This document shows, one piece after another, positions 16,334 through 24,168 of a DNA stretch of 64,000 bases (position 1 is its first letter; every line of letters starts with the position of its first letter). The DNA is from CAVVWJ01 sp051955835 (lineage in GTDB: Bacteria; Gemmatimonadota; Gemmatimonadetes; Gemmatimonadales; GWC2-71-9): assembly GCA_051955835.1 (NCBI GenBank), contig JBQCGH010000024.1, positions 28,792-92,791 of the forward strand, written 5' to 3'. The notes below the pieces were generated by a model. That model had not been told where the DNA came from. It made no database searches and saw only the letters and a list, made by a program, of their open reading frames with translations. Position numbers and translations under genes: made by a program.

Positions 16334-18967
16334 ATGAAGCTCACTCGGCTGGAGCTGTCCGGCTTCAAGTCGTTCGCGGACACGGTCACGCTCACCTTCG
16401 AACAGGGTGTGACCGCAATCGTCGGCCCCAACGGCTGCGGCAAGTCCAACGTTTCGGACTCGGTGCGCTGGGTGCTGGGCGAGCAGTCCGCCCGACTGCT
16501 TCGCGGCGGAAAGATGGAGGACGTGATCTTCCAGGGGTCGACCGCACGGCGTCCGGTCAACGTCACCGAGGTCTCCCTCTATCTCGACAACAGCGACGGC
16601 GAGCTGCCGATCGCCTATCGCGAGGTAGTGATCACCCGGCGGCTCTCGCGCTCGGGGCAGAGCGACTATCTCCTCAACGGCTCACCCGTCCGGCTTCGCG
16701 ACATTCAGGACCTGCTCCGCGGCACCGGCCTCGGCAGCGACGCGGGCGTCGTCATCGAAGCGAAGATGATCGACCTCCTGCTGTCCGATCGTGCGGACGA
16801 GCGGCGCTCGCTGTTCGAGGAAGCGGCGGGGATCGGACTCTACCGCGATCGCAAGCACAGCACCGAGCGGCGCCTCGAGGAGACGGCGACCGACCTGCAA
16901 CGCGTGGAGGACCTGATCGCGGAAGTGCAATCGCAGATCCGGAGCCTCGCCCGCCAGCGGGGAAAGGCCGAGCGGCACGCCAAGCTGACCGAGGAGAAGT
17001 TCGCCGTCCAGGTGACGCTCGCACGGCGTCTGCTCGAGCGCCTCGGACAGGATGTCGCCGGTATGGAGGCACGGTTCGCCGAGCTGCAGGACGTCCTTCC
17101 CACGGCGCGCCAGCGGCTCGCCGACGGTGAGCATCGGCGCGAGGAGAGCGCCCGCGACCGCGCCGCCGCCGAGGCCGCGCGGACCGCGGTGGCCGCGCGG
17201 GTGGCCGCGGTCCGCCTCGAGCTGGGGAAGCTCGACGGCGATCTTGCCTTAACGGCGGAGCGCCTGGCGAACGCGGCCGCCCGCCGGCAGCGCGCCCAGG
17301 AGGAGCGCACCCAAATGGAGGTGCGCGCGCAGGTCGCGCTGGGCGAGCAGGACGCCGCGCGCGCCGACCGTGACGCGGCCGGCGGGGAACACGAGCGGAT
17401 CCGGACCGAGCTCGCCGGTCGCGCCGAGGCCGAGGAGGACGTGCGGCATCGGCTCGGCGAGGAGCGAACGCAGGTGCGCCAGTGGGAGCAGGAGCTCCAG
17501 ACCCTCGCCCAGACGCTTCGTTCCCTCGAAGGCGAGCGGGCGGCCCTCGACGGCGAGCTCGGCTCATTGCGCGAGCGCTCGGCCGCCCTGTCCGCACAGC
17601 GGACGGGGCTCCAGGACGAGCTCGCCGCGGCGGAACGGCGGCGCGACCATGCGGTCGAGCGCGCGGGTTTCCTGACGCACGAGGCCAAGCGCGCCTCCGC
17701 CGACGCGGAGCACGCGCGTCATCTCGTGGCGGAGGCGCGCGAACAGGAAGCGCTGCATCGGTCCGAACGCCGCCGAGCGGAGGAGGGGCTGGGCCAGATG
17801 ACCGCCCGGCGTCATGCGCTGGAGGGTCTCGAGCGGGACCGTGTCGGCCTTGCGCCGGCGGCGGCCGCGCTGCTCGCTACGCGCGATCGGTTCGACGGTG
17901 GGGTGCTCGGGCCGCTCAGCGACTTCGTGAGCACCGGCCAAGACAACGCGGAGCTGGCCGAGCGCCTGCTCGGACAGTGGATGCACGCGGTGGTCGTGCG
18001 CGACCGCGCGACCGTGGAGGCGGTCCGCGCCTGGCATGCGGACCACCAGCCCGGCTCGCTCGTGCTGCTCCCGCTGGACCCCGGTCCGGCCGACGGCGCC
18101 ACCGGCCGCCCCATGGACGAGCGGCTTCACGCCGCCGGCCCGGCGACGGCGTGGGTGCACGCCGCGCTCGCGGGCAACGAGGCGCTGGAGCCCGAAGGCC
18201 GGGTGCTGCGTCGCGCGAGCGGCGCGATCCTGCTCTCGGGCGCAGCGGCCCCGTCGGGGCCGCTGCGGCGCCGCGCGGAAATCGCGACCCTCGCCCAGGA
18301 GGTCGAGCGGGCCGAGTCGGCTCTGTCGACCGCGGAGTCGGCGCTTCTCGCCGCGACGGCCCGGCTCGCGGAGCGCGAGGCGGCGCTGGGTACCGCCCTG
18401 GGCGCCGTCGAGCAGGCGCGCGAGGCCGAGCGCCAGGGCGCTGCCGCGCGAGACGACACGGCGCGTCTCGCGGCGAATCTCGCCCGCGAGATGTCTGAGT
18501 CCGACGCGCAGCTCGCCCGCGTGACCGAGCGCCTCACGCGCTCGGAGCAGCGTCTGGGCGAGATCGACGCGGCTCTCACGAGCGGCGATCTCACCCGTGG
18601 CCGCCTCGAGGAATCCTTGGGCGGGGGGCGCGGGCGTCAGGCCGAACTCGAAGCCGAGCAGGAGACCGCGCGCGAGCAGCGGGTCCACTGGCAGGTCCAG
18701 GAGGCGCACGTGGCCGGTGGTCTTCGTTCCGCCGACGAGCGGCTCCAGCGCGCCTCGACCATGCGGCATGAAGCGGAACGTACCGTCCTGAACCTGAGCG
18801 GCGAGCTAGTGCAGCTCGAAGCCGATCTCGCGGCGCTCGCGGCGCGGCAGGCCGAATGGCGCGAGGCACGAGCCGAGCGCCAAGCGGCGCTGCACGAGCT
18901 CGAAGCCGCGAGCGGAAACGCCGACCGCACGCTCGAACGGGTGGACGCGACGCTTCTCGCCGCGTAG
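16334..18967 (+). CDS. smc: SMC chromosome partition protein, N-terminal 877 residues to in-frame TAG
   Basis: SMC organises and segregates chromosomes as an ATP-driven dimer with ScpAB. Start MKLTRLELSGFKSFADTVTL; Walker A GPNGCGKSN is near residues 33-41, followed by the Q-loop region RWVLGEQSARLLRGGKMEDV. A long coiled coil precedes the hinge at about 505-640 (FDGGVLGPLSDFV). The returning coil is cut by TAG at 18965-18967 (codon 878). The same frame continues without shift into the C-terminal ATPase half (18980-19807). Together they make about 1157 residues, the normal SMC length. The interruption is a single-codon change, most simply GAG or CAG to TAG. Confidence 0.93.
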   Translation: MKLTRLELSGFKSFADTVTLTFEQGVTAIVGPNGCGKSNVSDSVRWVLGEQSARLLRGGKMEDVIFQGSTARRPVNVTEVSLYLDNSDGELPIAYREVVITRRLSRSGQSDYLLNGSPVRLRDIQDLLRGTGLGSDAGVVIEAKMIDLLLSDRADERRSLFEEAAGIGLYRDRKHSTERRLEETATDLQRVEDLIAEVQSQIRSLARQRGKAERHAKLTEEKFAVQVTLARRLLERLGQDVAGMEARFAELQDVLPTARQRLADGEHRREESARDRAAAEAARTAVAARVAAVRLELGKLDGDLALTAERLANAAARRQRAQEERTQMEVRAQVALGEQDAARADRDAAGGEHERIRTELAGRAEAEEDVRHRLGEERTQVRQWEQELQTLAQTLRSLEGERAALDGELGSLRERSAALSAQRTGLQDELAAAERRRDHAVERAGFLTHEAKRASADAEHARHLVAEAREQEALHRSERRRAEEGLGQMTARRHALEGLERDRVGLAPAAAALLATRDRFDGGVLGPLSDFVSTGQDNAELAERLLGQWMHAVVVRDRATVEAVRAWHADHQPGSLVLLPLDPGPADGATGRPMDERLHAAGPATAWVHAALAGNEALEPEGRVLRRASGAILLSGAAAPSGPLRRRAEIATLAQEVERAESALSTAESALLAATARLAEREAALGTALGAVEQAREAERQGAAARDDTARLAANLAREMSESDAQLARVTERLTRSEQRLGEIDAALTSGDLTRGRLEESLGGGRGRQAELEAEQETAREQRVHWQVQEAHVAGGLRSADERLQRASTMRHEAERTVLNLSGELVQLEADLAALAARQAEWREARAERQAALHELEAASGNADRTLERVDATLLAA

Positions 18968-18979
18968 CACGAGCGGCAC

Positions 18980-19807
18980 GTGGCGCGGCAGATGCTCGAC
19001 GCGGCGAGCGACGAGAGTCATGGGCTGCAGGTGCGCCTCACCGAGGCCGCGGGCGCCCGGCGCAGCATCATCGAGCGGGTGGAGGCGGAGTGGCGCCGAT
19101 CGTACGAGCAGCTCGTCGAACATGCGCCGACTCTCGAGCTCGATCTCGAGACCCTCGAGGCGGAGGCGGCGCGGATCCTCGGGGCGCTCGAGGCCATTGG
19201 CCCGGTCAACCCGCTCGCCGTCGAGGAGCACGCGGAGGAGGTAAAGCGGCTCGACTTTCTCACCAGCCAGCGCGACGATCTCGTGGGCGCGCGGCAGTCG
19301 CTCATCCAGGCGATCCGGGAGATCGACGGCACCGCGCGCGCGATGTTCGTCGAGACGTTCACCGCGGTCCAGGCCAACTTTACCCGCGTCTTTCAGACCC
19401 TCTTCGGCGGCGGCGAATGCGAGCTGCGGCTCGCCAACCCCGATGACCCGCTCGAGAGCGAGATCGACATCCACGCCGCCCCGCGCGGTAAACGGACCCA
19501 GCGCATCCACCTGCTCTCGTCCGGTGAGCGCACGCTGGTGGCCGTGAGCCTCCTGTTCAGCATCTATCTCACCAAGCCGAGCCCGTTCTGCCTCATGGAC
19601 GAGGTCGATGCGCCACTGGACGACGCGAACGTCGGACGGTTCACTCGGCTGCTCGACGAGTTCAAGTCCGGCACCCAGTTCCTCGTGATCACCCACAATC
19701 CCCGGACGATGCAGTCGGCGGACGCGGTCTATGGCGTCACGATGCAGGAGCCCGGTGTCTCCACCATCGTGGGGGTCCGGCTGGGTGAGGCCGAGCACGT
19801 GGCGTAG
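18980..19807 (+). CDS. smc: SMC C-terminal ATPase half, downstream of the amber codon
   Basis: This is the continuation of the smc frame after TAG 18965-18967. A GTG at 18980, 12 bases past the stop, could restart translation as a 275-residue protein, with only a weak GAG-type ribosome site. It has the coiled-coil end, AIGPVNPLAVEEHAE, the signature loop LLSSGERTLVAVSLLFSIYL and Walker B FCLMDEVDAPLDD with the D-loop. ATP hydrolysis needs both this half and the N-terminal head. Possible outcomes are two separate chains that reassemble, suppression of the stop, or a sequence error or inactivating mutation. Confidence 0.9.
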   Translation: MARQMLDAASDESHGLQVRLTEAAGARRSIIERVEAEWRRSYEQLVEHAPTLELDLETLEAEAARILGALEAIGPVNPLAVEEHAEEVKRLDFLTSQRDDLVGARQSLIQAIREIDGTARAMFVETFTAVQANFTRVFQTLFGGGECELRLANPDDPLESEIDIHAAPRGKRTQRIHLLSSGERTLVAVSLLFSIYLTKPSPFCLMDEVDAPLDDANVGRFTRLLDEFKSGTQFLVITHNPRTMQSADAVYGVTMQEPGVSTIVGVRLGEAEHVA

Positions 19808-19906
19808 GCGACGGATGGCCTGGTCCGGGAGTTGCGACCAACCCGCACGGGCTGACGTCGGCGCGTGTCCCGCGAGCCACGCCATCCACCGTGATCGAGG
19901 AGCCGG

Positions 19907-20947
19907 ATGCTGATCGTGATGCGCCACGGCGCGGCCGAGGACGAGATCCAGCGGGTGGTGGCCGCTATCGAGGAGATGGGCTACCAGGCTCGACCGATGC
20001 CTGGAAAGCAGCGCACCACGGTGGGCCTGGTCGGCAACGACGGTCGAGTCGACGGGTCGCGCCTGGCCGCCCTGCCCGGCGTTCAGGAAATCATCCACGT
20101 CACTAAGCCCTACAAGCAGGTGAGCCGGGAGTGGCAGCCGGAATCCACGGTCGTCCGGCTGCCGGGCGGCCTGACGGTCGGCGGCGACGACGTCGTCGTC
20201 ATGGCGGGGCCGTGCTCGGTGGAGAGCGAGCGCCAGATCCTGACCGCGGCTCGCGCAGTGCGAGAGGCGGGCGCTACCGTCCTTCGTGCCGGCGCGTTCA
20301 AGCCCCGGAGCTCACCGTACGCGTTTCAGGGCCTGGGGCGGGCGGGGCTCGAGCTGCTCGCGCGGGCGCGCGAGGAGACCGGGCTCCTGATCGTCACCGA
20401 AGCCATGGACTTGGAGGGGCTCGAACAGGTGGTCGAGGTCGCCGACATCGTGCAGATCGGCGCGCGCAACATGCAGAATTACTCGCTGCTCAAACACGCC
20501 GGGCGCTGCGGCAAGCCGGTGCTGCTCAAACGAGGCCTGTCGGCCACCATTCAGGAGCTGCTGCTCTCCGCGGAATATCTGCTCGCCGAAGGCAATCGCC
20601 AGGTCATCCTGTGCGAGCGTGGCATCCGGAGCTTCGATCAGGCCACCCGGAACCTGTTCGACCTGAGCGCCGTGCCGGTGGTCCATGGGTTGTCGCACCT
20701 GCCGATCGTGGCCGATCCGAGCCACGGCACGGGCCATCGGGACATGGTGATCCCGATGGCGCGGGCCGCCGTCGCCGCCGGCGCCGACGGGCTCCTGGTC
20801 GAGGTGCATCCCAACCCGGACCGCGCGTTGTCGGACGGCGCGCAGAGCCTGTATCCCGAGCAGTTCGAGCGCCTCATGAAGGAGGTCCGGCTCATCGCGG
20901 AGGCGATCGGCCGGCGCGTCGCGGAGCCCGTGGGAGCGCGGGCGTGA
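19907..20947 (+). CDS. aroF: 3-deoxy-7-phosphoheptulonate synthase, type I-beta
   Basis: 346 residues. It condenses PEP and erythrose 4-phosphate in the first step of the shikimate pathway. Residues 1-75 form a ferredoxin-like regulatory domain (MLIVMRHGAAEDEIQRVVAA) typical of feedback-controlled I-beta enzymes. The barrel has MAGPCSVES, RAGAFKPRSSPYAFQGLG, QIGARNMQNY, KRGLSATIQE and ADPSHGTGHR with the metal and PEP ligands. The ATG follows CGAGGAGCCGG, an adequate ribosome site. The next gene's GTG overlaps its stop. Confidence 0.95.
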   Translation: MLIVMRHGAAEDEIQRVVAAIEEMGYQARPMPGKQRTTVGLVGNDGRVDGSRLAALPGVQEIIHVTKPYKQVSREWQPESTVVRLPGGLTVGGDDVVVMAGPCSVESERQILTAARAVREAGATVLRAGAFKPRSSPYAFQGLGRAGLELLARAREETGLLIVTEAMDLEGLEQVVEVADIVQIGARNMQNYSLLKHAGRCGKPVLLKRGLSATIQELLLSAEYLLAEGNRQVILCERGIRSFDQATRNLFDLSAVPVVHGLSHLPIVADPSHGTGHRDMVIPMARAAVAAGADGLLVEVHPNPDRALSDGAQSLYPEQFERLMKEVRLIAEAIGRRVAEPVGARA

Positions 20948-21594
20948 CGCGAGCGCTGGTCCTGCTGCTCGCCCTGGCGCTGGCGCCGGGGGCGCTTCCC
21001 GCGCAGGACGCGGCCGCCATCGTCGGCCGCTCGTCCCGCGTCTACCGGTCGCTGTCCAGCCTGAAGGCGGATTTCGTGCAGGTGATCGACAATCCGATGA
21101 TCGACAGCGCCGAGAGCCGCGGTACGCTGGTGCAGGCAGGCGAGGACCGGCTGGCCATGCGGTTCAGCGATCCGCCGGGCGAGGCGATCGTGATCGACGG
21201 GCAGCACGTGTGGGTGTACACGCCCAGCACCACGCCGGGACAGGTGATCCGCATGGGGGTGCCGAGTGGCGGGCCGGTGTACGGCTACAACATGCTCGCC
21301 TGGCTGCTCGATCGTCCGGCCGAGCGGTACACGGCCTCGTTTCTCAGGACCGACCGGGTTGATGGCCGTGCGGTGGACGTGATCCAGCTCGTACCTGCCG
21401 TGCCCGACCTGCCCTTTGACCGGGCCGTGCTGTGGCTGGATCGCAGGGACGCGTTGCCACGCCGGCTCGACATCACCGAGCACGGAGGGGCGATGCGAAC
21501 GCTGACGTTGTCGACGGTCCGGACCAATCAAACGGTGCCGAAGGACACCTTTACGTTCAAGGTGCCCTCGGACGTCCGCATCGTGGATCAGTGA
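20944..21594 (+). CDS. lolA: LolA-like periplasmic lipoprotein carrier
   Basis: 216 residues with signal peptide ending in LPAQ. The LolA-type fold is suggested by SLKADFVQVIDNPMIDSAES, the RGTLVQAGEDRLAMRFSDPP pattern and IDGQHVWVYTPSTTPGQVIR. LolA ferries lipoproteins from the LolCDE complex to the outer membrane. The GTG start overlaps the aroF stop by four bases. Its 3' end overlaps the convergent S41 protease gene by seven bases. Confidence 0.8.
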   Translation: MTRALVLLLALALAPGALPAQDAAAIVGRSSRVYRSLSSLKADFVQVIDNPMIDSAESRGTLVQAGEDRLAMRFSDPPGEAIVIDGQHVWVYTPSTTPGQVIRMGVPSGGPVYGYNMLAWLLDRPAERYTASFLRTDRVDGRAVDVIQLVPAVPDLPFDRAVLWLDRRDALPRRLDITEHGGAMRTLTLSTVRTNQTVPKDTFTFKVPSDVRIVDQ

Positions 21595-23171
21595 GCGGAC
21601 GAAGCGTGCGTGTTGGCGGTGGCCAGGCCGAGCAGCGCGCTGGGCGTCTGCGCCTCATGTAGCAGGTTCACCGCGTCCCCGATCTGCTGGTCGTCGCTCA
21701 CGCGCCGACGCCGCTCCGCCGCGGGGCCAAAGATGTATCGCGCGAGCTCGTACCCCAGCTGCTGCCGCACGATCGGTTCCCCGCCGCGATAGGTGCTGTC
21801 CGCCAACCGCACGCCCCGCTCTTCGAGCTGCCGGCGAACGGCATCCGTCATTCCCTGATCCACCGCAAAGCCCTCGCTGCGAACCGTCCCCTGCCGACGG
21901 ATCTCGAGCGCCGTGGCAGTGACCGCATCGCGAAAGGCGTCGAGCCGGCCGTCCAGCGCCCGTCCGAAGGACTGCTCTGGCGTGGTCAGGGTATCGGGGT
22001 CGAGCCGCACGTCGGGCACGATCCCGCCGCCGCCGGCGAGCGGTCGGCCGGCGTCCGACCGATAGCTCGCCGGCGTGGTCACGACGTGGCGCGCGCCCAT
22101 GGCGGAGTCCAGCAGGGCTCCCTGGATGGAGCGGCCGCTTGGCGTGAACCAGCGAGCGGTGGTGATCCGGAGGGCTACGTCGGTCCCCAGCGGGAACAAG
22201 GTCTGGACGATACCCTTGCCGTACGTCGTGTCGCCGACGACGAGGGCACGATCATGGTCCTGGAGCGCGCCGGCGATGATCTCCGCCGCGCTGGCCGTGC
22301 CGCGATTCACCAGGACCACGATCGGCACGTTGCGCCAGCGCTGCACGGTCCCGTCGGTCCAGCGGTGGTTGTCGCCGGGGGCACGCCCACGGCTCACGAG
22401 GATATCCTGGTGCGGGTCGAGGAACAGGCTGGCGGCGTCCACCGCCTCGTCACGGAGCCCGCCCGGATCGCTCCTCAGGTCGAGCACCAGGGACTTCATG
22501 CCCTGCCCCACCAGTTTCGCCACCTCCTGCTCGAGCTCGACCGCGCAGTTCTCCCGAACCATGGACAACGAGAGATAGCCGACGCCGTCCGGCAGCAGGA
22601 TTCCCTCCGACACGGCGCGCTGGTGGATCCGCTCCCGCGTGAGCCGGAAGTGGAACGGCGTGTTGACGCCCTCCCGCCGCACGGCGATTTCGAGCGGCGT
22701 GCCGACCGGCCCGCGGAGCGCCTGGACCGCGCGCTCCATGGTCCACCCGGCCGCGGAGACGCCGTCAACCTCGGAAAGGAGATCCCCGGGGCGGATGCCG
22801 GCGCGCTCGCCGGGCGAATCCGGCATCGGCGTGACCACCGTGATCCATCCGTTCCGCGCGTCCACCTGTACGCCGATCCCGCCGTAGTCGCCGGTGGTTC
22901 GCTCCTGCTGCCGCTCCAAATCCTTCCCGGTGAGCAGCGCCGCGTACGGATCGTGGAGCTGCTCCAGCATGCCGTCGGTCGCGCGCCGATAGAGCTCGTC
23001 TTCGGGCAGCGAGTCCACGTGGTAGTCGCGTACGTGCTCGAGCACCACTTCGAAGAGGCGGGCCTGCTGATAGACGTCGCGGCCGACGCCCAGGCGCCGC
23101 TGCATGAACCAGCCCCCGGTGAAGCAGGCGACGAAGCCGACCAACACGAGCACCGTCCATCGATGGGACAT
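21588..23171 (-). CDS. C-terminal processing peptidase (S41), paralogue 1
   Basis: 527 residues. An N-terminal membrane anchor (VLVLVGFVACFTGGWF) puts the enzyme in the periplasm. A PDZ domain follows (YGGIGVQVDARNGWITVVTP, then GIRPGDLLSEVDG). The protease core has RGTASAAE with Ser294 and TYGKG with Lys319 as the catalytic dyad. The C-terminal helical region is conserved with the other two S41 genes here. Ctp proteases trim C-termini of secreted proteins. It is the last gene of the minus-strand run starting at rpmE, 85 bases after the DUF2520 gene. Confidence 0.9.
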   Translation of the reverse strand: MSHRWTVLVLVGFVACFTGGWFMQRRLGVGRDVYQQARLFEVVLEHVRDYHVDSLPEDELYRRATDGMLEQLHDPYAALLTGKDLERQQERTTGDYGGIGVQVDARNGWITVVTPMPDSPGERAGIRPGDLLSEVDGVSAAGWTMERAVQALRGPVGTPLEIAVRREGVNTPFHFRLTRERIHQRAVSEGILLPDGVGYLSLSMVRENCAVELEQEVAKLVGQGMKSLVLDLRSDPGGLRDEAVDAASLFLDPHQDILVSRGRAPGDNHRWTDGTVQRWRNVPIVVLVNRGTASAAEIIAGALQDHDRALVVGDTTYGKGIVQTLFPLGTDVALRITTARWFTPSGRSIQGALLDSAMGARHVVTTPASYRSDAGRPLAGGGGIVPDVRLDPDTLTTPEQSFGRALDGRLDAFRDAVTATALEIRRQGTVRSEGFAVDQGMTDAVRRQLEERGVRLADSTYRGGEPIVRQQLGYELARYIFGPAAERRRRVSDDQQIGDAVNLLHEAQTPSALLGLATANTHASSAH

Positions 23172-23256
23172 CGGAGCCTCGTACAGGGTGCGGAAGGCGG
23201 AAGAGGAGCGCGGCGGTCCGTCAGCTCACTAGGCCGTCGCGGGCCAAAAAGTTTCG

Positions 23257-24063
23257 TCAGTCGGGGTCCGAGAGCGACCGCTCCACCGCGGCGGCCGACG
23301 GCTCGGGGAGGCCATTCTCGCGCGCCAGCCGGAGTGCGATCAGACCAAGCGCGCGATACACCGTTCGCTGCTCGGGGTCGAGCGCGGCCAGGTGGCGGCG
23401 GATGGTGGTCACGTCGCCTCGCCGAATCGGACCGGTCAGCGCCGCAGCCGGACCCATCGCCAGATTCGCGACCGTCCCCTGCATCAACGGCAGGTAGAGG
23501 CGGCCGGCGTCGGGGGGCGGCACCCCGGCCTTGCGGGCCAGTCCCTCCGCGAGCGCGGCCAGGCTGACGAGATAGTTCGATGCGATGACGGCTCCCGCAT
23601 GATACGCGGGCTTCGTGCCAGGCGCGAGTCGGATGGCCTGCATGCCGAGCACGACCGCCAGGTCCTCCCCCGCCGCCAGGGCCCGCTCGTCACCTTCCAG
23701 GGCCGCATACGAGCCGCGCAGGCGCGCGGCGGCCGTTCCAGGATCGGCAACGCTCTGGAGCGGGTGAAATGATCCGAGCCCCGCGCCACTGGGTGCAAGA
23801 GCGTGTAGCTCAGCGCGATCCAGCAATCCGGACAAGTGAAGAACGACTTGGGCGTCGACGATCGCGTCAGCGCGTGCAAGGTCCGCAGCTACCTCGCCGA
23901 TCCTGTCGTCCGGCGTGGCGATCAGGACCAGATCGGCGTCGAGCGTATCACCGGCGTGGCGCTCACGCCCCAGGAGCCGCACGGGCACGCCCGCGGCCTC
24001 GAGCGCCGAGGCCAGCCCCGAGCCCATCCGTCCCCGGCCGATGATCGCGACTCGGGCGGGCAT
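23257..24063 (-). CDS. Rossmann-fold DUF2520 oxidoreductase-like protein
   Basis: 268 residues. Residues 1-120 are an NAD(P)-binding fold (VAIIGRGRMGSGLASALEAA, then DLVLIATPDDRIGEVA), with a GxGxxG-like GRGRMG. The C-terminal DUF2520 helical part has GLGSFHPLQSVAD and GTKPAYHAGAVIASNYLVSL. It resembles ketopantoate reductase and F420-dependent oxidoreductases in layout; substrate unknown. ATG 24063 was chosen because an upstream ATG at 24111 lies inside a strong hairpin. No good ribosome site is seen. Confidence 0.82.
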   Translation of the reverse strand: MPARVAIIGRGRMGSGLASALEAAGVPVRLLGRERHAGDTLDADLVLIATPDDRIGEVAADLARADAIVDAQVVLHLSGLLDRAELHALAPSGAGLGSFHPLQSVADPGTAAARLRGSYAALEGDERALAAGEDLAVVLGMQAIRLAPGTKPAYHAGAVIASNYLVSLAALAEGLARKAGVPPPDAGRLYLPLMQGTVANLAMGPAAALTGPIRRGDVTTIRRHLAALDPEQRTVYRALGLIALRLARENGLPEPSAAAVERSLSDPD

Positions 24064-24097
24064 CGTCAGGCGTGTTCGGGCACGACGTCGTATACGC

Positions 24098-24135
24098 GAC
24101 GAGGGGGGCATGCCGAACGGCCTGCCCCCCTCGTC
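24098..24135. terminator. 13-bp hairpin between S41 paralogue 2 and the DUF2520 gene
   Basis: GACGAGGGGGGCA (24098-24110) pairs perfectly with TGCCCCCCTCGTC (24123-24135) around 12 bases. It follows the S41 stop at 24169 by 34 bases on the minus strand. There is no T-run. Confidence 0.5.
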
Positions 24136-24168
24136 CTTACGGATCCGACCTGGTTCACGCGGCGGCCT

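Noticed and set aside
18965..18967. TAG as a recoded sense codon (for example pyrrolysine)
   Set aside because: RF1 is encoded here, rsfS, rplI and other genes end in TAG, and no other in-frame TAG was noticed in a recognised gene.
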